NCBI GenBank assembly: GCA_030628785.1
Contig: DAOVQI010000241.1
Span: 1 to 5,577, forward strand
Source: Bacteroidota bacterium
GTDB taxonomy: Bacteria > Bacteroidota > Bacteroidia > Bacteroidales > VadinHA17
DNA: 5,577 bases
Direction: 5' to 3'
In this document: positions 1-5,567 of the stretch, piece after piece
Numbering within the stretch: the first letter of the stretch is position 1
Layout: every line of letters begins with the position of its first letter
Position numbers and translations under genes: made by a program
The notes under the pieces: model-generated
The model's input: the letters and a program-made list of their open reading frames with translations, nothing else
The model's database searches: none
What the model was told of the DNA's origin: nothing

Positions 1-48
1 ACTTCGTTGCTCCTGCTACGCAGGGTTTCACAGGGTAAACCTTAGCCT
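1..48. repeat. Edge of a palindromic intergenic repeat, partial
   Basis: Positions 26-48 match 2462-2484 at 21 of 23 bases (tttcacRgggtRaaccttagcct). That stretch is the right end of the nested palindromic element that follows the Wzz gene. The left part (1-25) differs from the other copy, and the rest of the element would lie beyond the window edge. It lies downstream of the ligase gene, as the other copy lies downstream of the Wzz gene, so the repeat may punctuate consecutive genes. Between this repeat and the ligase stop I see only a weak 7-bp stem (57-63 with 79-85) and the hairpin at 114-133. Confidence 0.55.
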
Positions 49-113
49 TTTATAAGATAAGTTTTATTATATACACATAACTTATTGTAAATCAATAAAC
101 AATTTTGAACTTA

Positions 114-133
114 GCCCCGATGGCTATCGAGGC
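114..133 (-). terminator. Hairpin downstream of the ligase gene, possible terminator
   Basis: Read on the minus strand this is GCCTCGAT-AGCC-ATCGGGGC, an 8-bp stem with a 4-nt loop. One pair is U-G, which is allowed in minus-strand RNA but becomes a C-A mismatch in plus-strand RNA. The asymmetry fits a structure that works in the transcript of the ligase gene, whose stop lies 27 nt upstream. No clean run of T follows, so intrinsic termination is uncertain. It is also a diverged relative of the CCCGATAGCTATCGGG palindromes elsewhere in the window and may simply be a decayed repeat. Confidence 0.3.
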
Positions 134-140
134 AATCTCA

Positions 141-176
141 TGATCCGCCATCCAGATAACTATCGGGAGGCGGAGA
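141..176. repeat. Nested palindromic repeat overlapping the ligase stop codon
   Basis: TCCGCC at 143-148 pairs with GGCGGA at 169-174. Between them, 149-168 matches the 20-mer at 3681-3700 at 19 of 20 bases; this is the CCCGATA/TATCGGG palindrome. At 5552-5567 the same TCCGCC/GGCGGA arms enclose only AGCT. The copy here therefore looks like one palindrome family placed inside another. The element covers the last codons and the stop (160-162) of the ligase gene. Confidence 0.7.
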
Positions 177-1644
177 GTAAATTCCGATACGTATTAGTCT
201 CATTTTTTTCTCTAATCCCTGATCTTGAGGTAAAGAATACATCCATCGCAACCAGGATGGCAATGAAACCCCAGAATGGCGCAGATGCCTTATCCGAATC
301 AAGAAAATTATTCAAAAATCCATGTGTAAAATAAGTTATCAGGCCCAGTAAAACGGATAGGGAAAGGATCTTGAATTCAGGCTCTGTCGCGTTTTGATAT
401 ACCCTTAGCCCGGTAATTACCGATAGAATAACAATTATCAAGAAGGTTAAGGCACCTAATACTCCTGATTCAGATAATGGTCCAAGGTATTCGCTATGGG
501 CATTCCCATGTTCGGCAAAATTTGTACTAATAATCGTCCGGTCATGAGATACCTGAAAGGGTGCGTATTGAAACATATACGTACCGGGTCCCCAGCCAAA
601 GAACGGTTTTTCATTAAACATTCTTACAGCACATTTCCAACGGTTAATACGCTCCAGATTAGAAACATCAGAAGTAATATTCGAAACGGATTGAATGTGT
701 TTGGAAAACTCTTTTGAAGAGTCCTGCCGGTTTTTTTCCAGTGCTATTTTAATCTCCGGCCATGAAACTGCAATAAGTCCTAAAATCACAATACCGGCAA
801 AAATTAGATATTGAATCCTTATTCGCAGTTTTACAACGATAAAAACCAGTATTGCGGCACCAACGCTTAACCAGGCTGCCCGCGAATACGACAATACAAG
901 CGCAAAAACAAAAATACCGGTTAAAATCCAAATGAAAATCCGCCTAAAATATGCCTTCCCACCCGTGAAACCAAACCCAACCAAAACAGGGATAAACATG
1001 GCCAATACAGCACCATATGCCGTATGATCATTGTAAAAAGGATGAACTGCCGAATGGGCTGCTTTCTGGTTAACAAGGCCGTATTGTGAATGATTTATAA
1101 TGGTATAGACTATAACAGCTAAAAAAGGAATGACATAAAACCAGATATACCGTTTCATGTTTTTAGGATTAGAAAAAATCTGTGTTGCCAGAAAATAAAA
1201 AGCTGTTACAAACCATATTCGGGCAATTAGAAATTTGAGAGATACAAGAGGAAGGGTACTTGTTATGCTGGTGATAAATATCCAAATCAGGTTCAAATAA
1301 ATAGCGATTGAAACAGGATGCAAGAAGATCCTGCGATCCATATTTTCGTTTGAGAACAATTTGAAAATAAACAACAGCAAAATCCCAAACAATAAAGGTT
1401 CGGTCGGAAGGTACAGATCGAATTCCAGATCAGTGGCAAACTCCCTTAATGAAATAGAGATTGGGGTGAGAAAAACAATAACCAGCAACAATTTGTCCAT
1501 TGCAAGCAAACCCAGAGCAACAAGAGCAAGAATAAGGGGAACAAAACTCAGGAAATAAAACTCCTTAGCAATAAGAATGGAATTAGCAAGGATAAAAACT
1601 CCTGAAAGAAGATATATCCAAATAAGGTGTTTTTTTTCGGTCAA
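160..1644 (-). CDS. O-antigen ligase / polymerase family membrane protein (Wzy_C)
   Basis: This 494-aa inner-membrane protein belongs to the O-antigen ligase/polymerase (WaaL/Wzy) superfamily, which joins undecaprenyl-linked glycan units to one another or to lipid A core on the periplasmic side. About twelve hydrophobic segments are visible (roughly 8-26, 30-47, 109-131, 166-183, 208-226, 234-252, 277-296, 394-412, 425-444 and 455-471 are clearest). A large hydrophilic loop spans about 297-392. Family landmarks are SYSRAAW (252-258), ERINRW (331-336), FFGWGPG (348-354), AHSEYL (382-387) and ESGVLG (392-397). The conserved Arg and His in such motifs are thought to be functional. The start is TTG: no ATG or GTG lies between it and an in-frame stop about 30 nt upstream, and the next Met is residue 49, inside the membrane region. 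An IS relic lies 28 nt upstream. The last residues and the TAG come from a palindromic repeat. Ligase and polymerase cannot be told apart here; a Wzz gene upstream leans toward polymerase. Confidence 0.88.
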   Translation of the reverse strand: MTEKKHLIWIYLLSGVFILANSILIAKEFYFLSFVPLILALVALGLLAMDKLLLVIVFLTPISISLREFATDLEFDLYLPTEPLLFGILLLFIFKLFSNENMDRRIFLHPVSIAIYLNLIWIFITSITSTLPLVSLKFLIARIWFVTAFYFLATQIFSNPKNMKRYIWFYVIPFLAVIVYTIINHSQYGLVNQKAAHSAVHPFYNDHTAYGAVLAMFIPVLVGFGFTGGKAYFRRIFIWILTGIFVFALVLSYSRAAWLSVGAAILVFIVVKLRIRIQYLIFAGIVILGLIAVSWPEIKIALEKNRQDSSKEFSKHIQSVSNITSDVSNLERINRWKCAVRMFNEKPFFGWGPGTYMFQYAPFQVSHDRTIISTNFAEHGNAHSEYLGPLSESGVLGALTFLIIVILSVITGLRVYQNATEPEFKILSLSVLLGLITYFTHGFLNNFLDSDKASAPFWGFIAILVAMDVFFTSRSGIREKNETNTYRNLLSASR

Positions 1645-1788
1645 AACGAATAAAAGATTAAGCTTGTAAAATCACTAGTGTTGCGTTAAGCACACAAAAC
1701 GTTTTTTGAAATTCTTTATACATAAGCATTGTAGAGTATTTTCTGGTTCAAATGATTTGAAATAAGGGATGGAATATCATCATAATTT

Positions 1789-2019
1789 GAACCTCGGAGA
1801 GGTTCGATTATTGTAGAAACGGATAATACCTAAATAAGCGCCGAAACTGCCATCGTTGACGAATAGATCTATGTTACATTCGGCGCAAATAACTGGTGCA
1901 TCAAAAAAGCCTATCATAGTTCCGGTCCATGAAGCATTTTCTCTTTGATAAAGTATGGCAGATGGACCGGTTTCTATGTTATGTCCGGTTTCTACAATAA
2001 TCTGACCCTTCCAGGGTCA
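1789..2019. repeat. Paired inverted hairpin modules, REPIN-like or structured RNA
   Basis: Two copies of one 32-nt module face each other. Each is a 15-nt arm, GTTTCTACAATAATC, followed by a 7-bp hairpin with loop TCC. The plus-strand copy is 1988-2019 (stem TGACCCT/AGGGTCA) and the minus-strand copy is 1820-1789 (stem GAACCTC/GAGGTTC). The stems differ at four of seven positions, yet both pair perfectly. The two 15-nt arms (1806-1820 and 1988-2002) are exact reverse complements and could close a long stem. Inside lie two more perfect stems: GCGCCGAA 1838-1845 with 1879-1886, and CCGGTCCAT 1922-1930 with 1962-1970. Facing repeat pairs with hairpins resemble REPINs moved by RAYT transposases, but no RAYT gene is in the window. 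The element sits inside the IS relic, between its two transposase-derived ends. Confidence 0.7.
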
Positions 2020-2086
2020 TTTACTCGCAAAATAAAATGATGAGAATATCTAATGATTAGAAATTGTTTTAAACCATAATAAATGA

Positions 2087-2251
2087 GAGACAAAGAAAAA
2101 CCTTAATCTTGAATATTCTATATCCGAATTATTAAAGAATTTCAGTATCAATATTTTAGATAAAACAATTATAAATGAGCTGTTTACAAATGCTAATACA
2201 CAGAATTTCAAAGAACGATTTCATAATCAGTTGAAACTATTTGACTTATAA
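2087..2251 (+). pseudogene. IS4-family transposase, C-terminal fragment
   Basis: An open stretch of 54 codons begins just after an in-frame TGA (2084-2086) and ends at TAA 2249-2251. It reads LNLEYSISELLKNFSI early and ends NQLKLFDL. This matches, from memory of the family, the tail of the Bacteroidota IS4-type DDE transposases (often with a DUF4372 N-terminus), which end in the form NQLxLFDx. The region just upstream (2066-2086) may continue the protein with a frameshift (VL..IIN-like), and everything before that, including the catalytic acidic residues, is missing. The fragment cannot make an active transposase. Its stop codon overlapping the right terminal repeat is typical of a compact IS. 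Confidence 0.72.
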
Positions 2252-2300
2252 CGCAACGCTAGTGTTGTAAAATCAAAAATCCTTAAACTATTGTGTTTTC

Positions 2301-2491
2301 AAGGCTAAGGCTAAGGTTTTGAATAATATTATTTTTACCGTAACATGCTCATCTTAAAATATTTTCTTAGCCCTTGCCCCGTGAAATGCTTGCCATGTGG
2401 AATCCAACAAAAGTTGGTACGAAGCAATTCCACATGGCGAGCAATTTTGCTCGCAAAATTATTTCACGGGGTGAACCTTAGCCTCAGCCTT
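2301..2491. repeat. Nested palindromic intergenic element downstream of the Wzz gene
   Basis: The outer arms are 18 nt, 2301-2318 and 2474-2491 (AAGGCTAAGG-type), and match at 17 of 18. Within them CCCCGTGAAAT (2377-2387) pairs perfectly with 2461-2471. That stem encloses a 16-nt arm at 2388-2403 pairing with 2427-2442 (15 of 16), tipped by CCAAC-AAAA-GTTGG (2404-2417), and a second hairpin AATTTTGC-TC-GCAAAATT (2443-2460). An alternative stem CGAGCAA-TT-TTGCTCG (2438-2453) would compete with that hairpin. The element ends 12 nt past the Wzz stop and could form a cruciform or a transcript-end structure. Related sequence appears at 26-48. I see no protein in it. Confidence 0.75.
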
Positions 2492-2502
2492 TCTATTAAC
2501 AT

Positions 2503-3516
2503 TTAACTATTAACTCTTTTCCTTACACTTTCGAAAACAAACATAAGAATAAGGGCAAGAAAAAAAGCCGACACAGTAGATACAAAAACAATCAGGCTTT
2601 TTTTGGGATATGATTTTTTCTCTGCTATGTATGCCTGATCCACTATAAATTTATGAGGCAGGTTCTGATTGGCCTCAACCTGTGCTTCAGCATATTTGGC
2701 TTTCAATTCACTTAAATGTTTCTTTTCAAATTCAAGAAAATCACGAATAGAAACATAAGCCCCACCATATTTTTCCAGCACCTTTAATTTCTTTTCGATT
2801 TCCCTGGCCCCATTAACATTTCCCGCTGCAATAGCAATGGCATACGCATCGCTGAACACTTCAGCCTGTGATTCATACTCATAAACGCCGAAACCCCTTA
2901 GGACATTTAACGAATCCTCCAAAACCCGGATCTGGTCACGAAGGGAAAAATACTCATCTTCCACCACTTTTAATGCCAGAAATGCCCTGTCCTGTTGCAT
3001 CAGGTTCATAGTGGAATCTACAAGCGATGCAATGTTATCAGCTATATTGGCAGCCATTTGCGGATCGGTATCCAGTACTGAAATTTCAACCGACATGAAT
3101 TTGGTCTTTTTAAAGCTAATGTTCTTCTTATACTTGTTACGAAGTCTTGTCAACGGAAATTTTGAGTCCGGATCAACTTCATAATGATCCATCAAATCAT
3201 ATTTCATAATAATCCTGTCACGTATCTGACCCGAATTCAATATCTGCAACATCTGCTCAGCCTCTTCCTCCTCACCTAAGGTTAAAATTCCCTTCTGAGA
3301 AGGATTATCTGTTAAGAGGGTTTTAGAAACCGATGTGGATGAAGTAGGAAACATAATCACAGTTGATTTGAACTTGGGAGGAATGGTTAGGGAGGCTATT
3401 AACGAAACTAAAAAAGCGAATAAAGAAATGACTATCAGGGGGATTTTTTTCCTGTATACGTACAAGATCAAATCAATCGAATCAAAACGAAAACCTTCAT
3501 TTTTTGTTTTTTCCAT
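2503..3516 (-). CDS. Wzz-type polysaccharide chain-length determinant protein
   Basis: This 337-aa inner-membrane protein of the Wzz/chain-length determinant family (polysaccharide co-polymerase) controls how long a Wzy-made glycan grows. It has the family layout: a short cytoplasmic N-terminus, membrane segment 1 at about 25-45, the post-membrane motif PPKFKSTVIMFP (46-57), a long periplasmic domain with predicted helices and coiled coil at about 180-285, a KKSYPKKS stretch (300-307) and membrane segment 2 at about 307-328. A basic tail VRKRVNS closes it. There is no C-terminal tyrosine autokinase domain and no Walker A motif, so any kinase partner must be a separate protein. The ATG is the first in the frame and is preceded by an A/T-rich leader without Shine-Dalgarno, as usual in Bacteroidota. 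The gene precedes the ligase/polymerase gene on the same strand, its likely partner, though 858 bp of repeats separate them. Confidence 0.9.
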   Translation of the reverse strand: MEKTKNEGFRFDSIDLILYVYRKKIPLIVISLFAFLVSLIASLTIPPKFKSTVIMFPTSSTSVSKTLLTDNPSQKGILTLGEEEEAEQMLQILNSGQIRDRIIMKYDLMDHYEVDPDSKFPLTRLRNKYKKNISFKKTKFMSVEISVLDTDPQMAANIADNIASLVDSTMNLMQQDRAFLALKVVEDEYFSLRDQIRVLEDSLNVLRGFGVYEYESQAEVFSDAYAIAIAAGNVNGAREIEKKLKVLEKYGGAYVSIRDFLEFEKKHLSELKAKYAEAQVEANQNLPHKFIVDQAYIAEKKSYPKKSLIVFVSTVSAFFLALILMFVFESVRKRVNS

Positions 3517-3670
3517 GTGTAAAAATTAAAGTAAGCAAATGAAACAGAATTGTGAGCAATTAAGTTTAATTATCCAACGAAAGAATCTATAAAAAATTAT
3601 TTGAAACCAATTAGTACAATCAGATTGTTATGCGAGGAAAATTAATCCGCTTTCGAAATCTTAGAAAGAT

Positions 3671-3708
3671 GGAATAATGGATCCCGATAACTATCGGGAG
3701 GAATAATG
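3671..3708. repeat. CCCGATA palindrome flanked by 9-bp direct repeats
   Basis: CCCGATA-AC-TATCGGG (3683-3698) is a 7-bp stem with a 2-nt loop. It is bracketed by GGAATAATG at 3671-3679 and 3700-3708, which looks like a target duplication around an inserted palindrome of about 20 bp. The same palindrome family occurs at 149-168 (19 of 20 bases) and as the perfect TCCCGATAGCTATCGGGA at 5505-5522. Because GGAATAATG is itself a unit of the neighbouring degenerate repeats, the direct repeat could be coincidental. Confidence 0.65.
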
Positions 3709-3815
3709 TTAAAAGGAATATTTGCATTATTTATTCAATACTCCAAAATTCCAACATTACTCGCTTCGCTCATGAAAACGTTCGCAAAATGCTCACTAAG
3801 TTCCAATATTCCCAT
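3700..3815. repeat. Degenerate GGAATATT-type repeats in both orientations
   Basis: Units such as GGAATAATGTT (3700-3710) and GGAATATT (3715-3722) read on the plus strand. ATTCCAACATTAC (3748-3760) and TTCCAATATTCC (3801-3812) read as the same units on the minus strand. This gives a loose inverted array about 115 bp long. Similar low-complexity TGGAATATTGG tracts are, to my recollection, common in Bacteroidota spacers. A 26-codon minus-strand frame runs through it (see findings). Confidence 0.45.
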
Positions 3816-3878
3816 TTAGCACCAATAAAAACTGACAATTTACAATTGAATGATGAATCAACTCATTATTAACAACTA

Positions 3879-5177
3879 TTATTCCCGGTTTACCCGGATT
3901 AAGAAATAGGTTTTCTTTCCTTTTTGTACCAATATGTATTTTTCATTTATCAAATGACCTCTGGTTACCACAAAGTCCGGATGATTGATTTTCTCCTTAT
4001 TCAAACTTAAACCACCTCCCTGGATCAGTCGCCTTAATTCTCCCCTGGAAGAAAAAATGGAAGTCTTCACTGTAAGCAGATCCGGCAGATTCAATCCTTC
4101 TTCCAGTTCTTTTTGGCTGACAATAAATTGGGGTACTCCTTCGAAAACATCAATAAAGGTATTTTCATCGATAGTTTTAAGTAATTCAGTGGTGCCTTTC
4201 CCGAAAAGGATCTGTGAAGCGTCAAATGCTGCCTTGTATTCTTTTTCTCCGTGTGTCAGAATGGTTACTTCTTTAGCCAGTGCTTTCTGAAGCAGCCTGA
4301 GATGCGGTGCTTCCCTGTGTTGTGTAATAAGCTTATCTATGTTATCACGTGATAACATCGTAAATATCCTGATGAAATTCTCAGCATCGGCGTCCGACAC
4401 ATTTAACCAGAATTGATAATATTTATACGGAGATGTCCTTTCAGGATCCAGCCAAACATTTCCCGATTCAGTTTTACCAAATTTTCCTCCGTCTGCTTTT
4501 GTAATAAGCGGACTGGTCAGGGCAAATGCTTCGCCACCGGTTTTTCGGCGGATTAATTCGGTGCCGGTTAAAATATTTCCCCATTGGTCCGATCCTCCCA
4601 TCTGGAACTTGCAATTTTTTGTTTGATAAAGATGAAGAAAATCAGTTCCCTGAACCAGTTGGTATGAAAATTCAGTGAATGACATTCCTGTATTGGAATC
4701 CGAACTTAACCGTTTTTTCACGGAGTCCTTAGCCATCATATAATTAACGGTGATATGTTTACCGATGCTGCGGATAAAATCTAAAAAGGAATATTCCTTC
4801 ATCCAGTCATAATTATTCACCATTTCGGCAACATTGGGTTTATCTGAATCGAAATCCAGAAAACGTGAAAGTTGCTTTTTAATTCCTTCCTGGTTGAAAC
4901 GTAAGGTTTTTTCATCCAGTAACTGACGTTCCTGGGATTTGCCAGACGGATCACCGATCATTCCCGTTGCACCCCCGATCAGAACAATGGGTTTGTGACC
5001 CGCCAATTGGAAATGTTTTAACATCATGATCTGAACCAGGTTGCCGATATGCAAGGAATCCGAACTGGGATCAAACCCGATATAGGCGGTTACCCTTTCT
5101 TTTTTTAACAGTTCCTGAGTACCGGGCATGATATCATGAATCATCCCTCTCCAGCGTAATTCTTCAACAAAATCCAT
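3879..5177 (-). CDS. tyrS: Tyrosyl-tRNA synthetase
   Basis: This 432-aa cytosolic class I aminoacyl-tRNA synthetase charges tRNA-Tyr with tyrosine using ATP. The Rossmann catalytic domain spans about 1-230. It holds the tyrosine-pocket stretch AYIGFDPSSDSLHIG (31-45), GGATGMIGDPSGK (68-80), YQLVQGTDF (172-180) and QMGGSDQWGN (192-201). The KMSKS-type loop is KFGKT (232-236). A helical anticodon-binding region follows, then a C-terminal S4 RNA-binding domain at about 360-425 (LRRLIQGGGLSLNKEKI, 381-397). The length is that of a full bacterial TyrRS. The HIGH signature reads HIGN (43-46), so the second His is Asn; the first His and the rest of the active site are intact. The ATG at 5177 gives the MDFVEELRWRGM N-terminus normal for Bacteroidota. 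It has its own promoter just upstream and is probably a housekeeping neighbour of the polysaccharide genes. Confidence 0.98.
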   Translation of the reverse strand: MDFVEELRWRGMIHDIMPGTQELLKKERVTAYIGFDPSSDSLHIGNLVQIMMLKHFQLAGHKPIVLIGGATGMIGDPSGKSQERQLLDEKTLRFNQEGIKKQLSRFLDFDSDKPNVAEMVNNYDWMKEYSFLDFIRSIGKHITVNYMMAKDSVKKRLSSDSNTGMSFTEFSYQLVQGTDFLHLYQTKNCKFQMGGSDQWGNILTGTELIRRKTGGEAFALTSPLITKADGGKFGKTESGNVWLDPERTSPYKYYQFWLNVSDADAENFIRIFTMLSRDNIDKLITQHREAPHLRLLQKALAKEVTILTHGEKEYKAAFDASQILFGKGTTELLKTIDENTFIDVFEGVPQFIVSQKELEEGLNLPDLLTVKTSIFSSRGELRRLIQGGGLSLNKEKINHPDFVVTRGHLINEKYILVQKGKKTYFLIRVNRE

Positions 5178-5196
5178 GTTTTAATTCAATTTCCCG

Positions 5197-5204
5197 CAAA
5201 GATA
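5197..5204 (-). promoter_or_regulatory. Bacteroidota -7 promoter box of tyrS
   Basis: On the minus strand this reads TATCTTTG, a perfect match to the TAnnTTTG -7 consensus of the Bacteroidota primary sigma factor. It ends 19 nt before the tyrS ATG, predicting a very short untranslated leader. No exact TTTG -33 element is present at the expected distance; the T-rich stretch around 5217-5230 could serve. No T-box, attenuator or other tyrosine-responsive leader fits in so short a leader. Confidence 0.6.
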
Positions 5205-5348
5205 ACAATATGGAAGGAAAAAGAAACTGAAGAAAACATCAAGAAAATCCTTAAACATTTCGCTAAATGACCTGTTTAAATCTTTTTTTGACTGGCCGCA
5301 ATTAGAGCAAAAATTACCTGAAAACTGAAAATCGCAATTCGGACTTGA

Positions 5349-5444
5349 GATAAAATAAAAAAATGAATACCTTTTCTCCCCTCTAAAAAGAGGGGATTGA
5401 GGGGTGTGTAATAATTTCTGGTTTATTCATTTTTTTATTTTATC
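5349..5444. repeat. 21-bp perfect inverted repeat around a C/G-rich hairpin
   Basis: The arms 5349-5369 and 5424-5444 are exact reverse complements over 21 nt (GATAAAATA-type, nearly all A/T). The 54-nt interior starts with CCCCTCT-AAAA-AGAGGGG (5378-5395), and a further TGAGGGG (5398-5404) could compete for the same CCCCTCT arm. No convincing target duplication flanks it. It could be a tiny non-autonomous mobile element or a bidirectional terminator insulating tyrS from a gene to the right. Confidence 0.75.
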
Positions 5445-5504
5445 GACATTACAGACAGACACTAATTAGTGCTTGCCCATAAAGTCAAACAATTTTTAAA
5501 TTAA

Positions 5505-5522
5505 TCCCGATAGCTATCGGGA
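5505..5522. repeat. Perfect 18-bp palindrome TCCCGATAGCTATCGGGA
   Basis: This is the symmetric form of the palindrome family also found at 3683-3698 and, with one change, at 149-168. It occurs alone here, 29 nt from the second palindrome at 5552-5567. Function is unknown; as DNA it is self-complementary, and as RNA it would form a tight hairpin. Confidence 0.7.
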
Positions 5523-5551
5523 CCAAATAACAAAAAACAAATAACAACCGA

Positions 5552-5567
5552 TCCGCCAGCTGGCGGA
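5552..5567. repeat. Perfect 16-bp palindrome TCCGCCAGCTGGCGGA
   Basis: It is followed by GAGCTCATGA at the window edge. Around 136-176 the same parts recur: CTCATGA just before TCCGCC, and GAG just after GGCGGA. The two sites are therefore copies of one element, except that the AGCT centre here is replaced there by the CCCGATA palindrome. Confidence 0.65.

Larger units (their letters stand above)
1673..2264 (+). mobile_element. Decayed IS4-like insertion sequence with target duplication
   Basis: Terminal inverted repeats of 16 bp (1673-1688 and 2249-2264; CACTAG then T or C, then GTTGCGTTA) match at 15 of 16 positions. They are flanked by a perfect 9-bp direct repeat, TTGTAAAAT, at 1664-1672 and 2265-2273. 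A 9-bp duplication fits the IS4 family. The right end retains the C-terminus of a transposase whose stop codon overlaps the terminal repeat. Near the left end, 1728-1782 resembles a frameshifted transposase N-terminus (RVFSGQ-like), but this is weak. At 592 bp it is far shorter than a full IS4 element, so most of the transposase is gone and an unrelated structured element (1789-2019) occupies the middle. The left end lies 28 nt upstream of the ligase start, so the insertion separated that gene from its original upstream DNA. Confidence 0.8.
3517..3878. other. Intergenic spacer between tyrS and the Wzz gene
   Basis: This 362-bp spacer contains no recognisable gene. Its right half (about 3671-3815) is repeat-derived. 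The left part (3517-3660) is the A/T-rich upstream region of the Wzz gene and should hold its promoter, but I find no convincing TAnnTTTG box there. A small dyad, AATTG-TGAG-CAATT at 3548-3561, lies 32 nt upstream of the start. I see no strong intrinsic terminator after tyrS. Confidence 0.6.

Noticed and set aside
496..717. Plus-strand open frame of 73 codons opposite the ligase gene
   Set aside because: It lies antisense to the conserved periplasmic loop of the ligase and has a composition unlike a real protein; a shadow frame.
1780..2016. Minus-strand open stretch of 78 codons through the paired-hairpin element
   Set aside because: It has no start codon near its beginning, its ends coincide with the two hairpin modules, and I recognise no protein family. 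The stem structure explains the sequence better than coding.
1789..2019. CRISPR array
   Set aside because: There are only two copies of the module and they face in opposite directions, 167 nt apart, with no regular direct repeats or spacers.
3548..3561. AATTGTGAGCAATT, which resembles half of a lac operator
   Set aside because: The similarity is short, no LacI-type regulator or sugar gene is nearby, and the spacing is wrong; it is best read as a small A/T-rich dyad.
3985..4290. Plus-strand open frame of 101 codons opposite tyrS
   Set aside because: It is antisense to the conserved C-terminal half of TyrS and has no family resemblance; a shadow frame.
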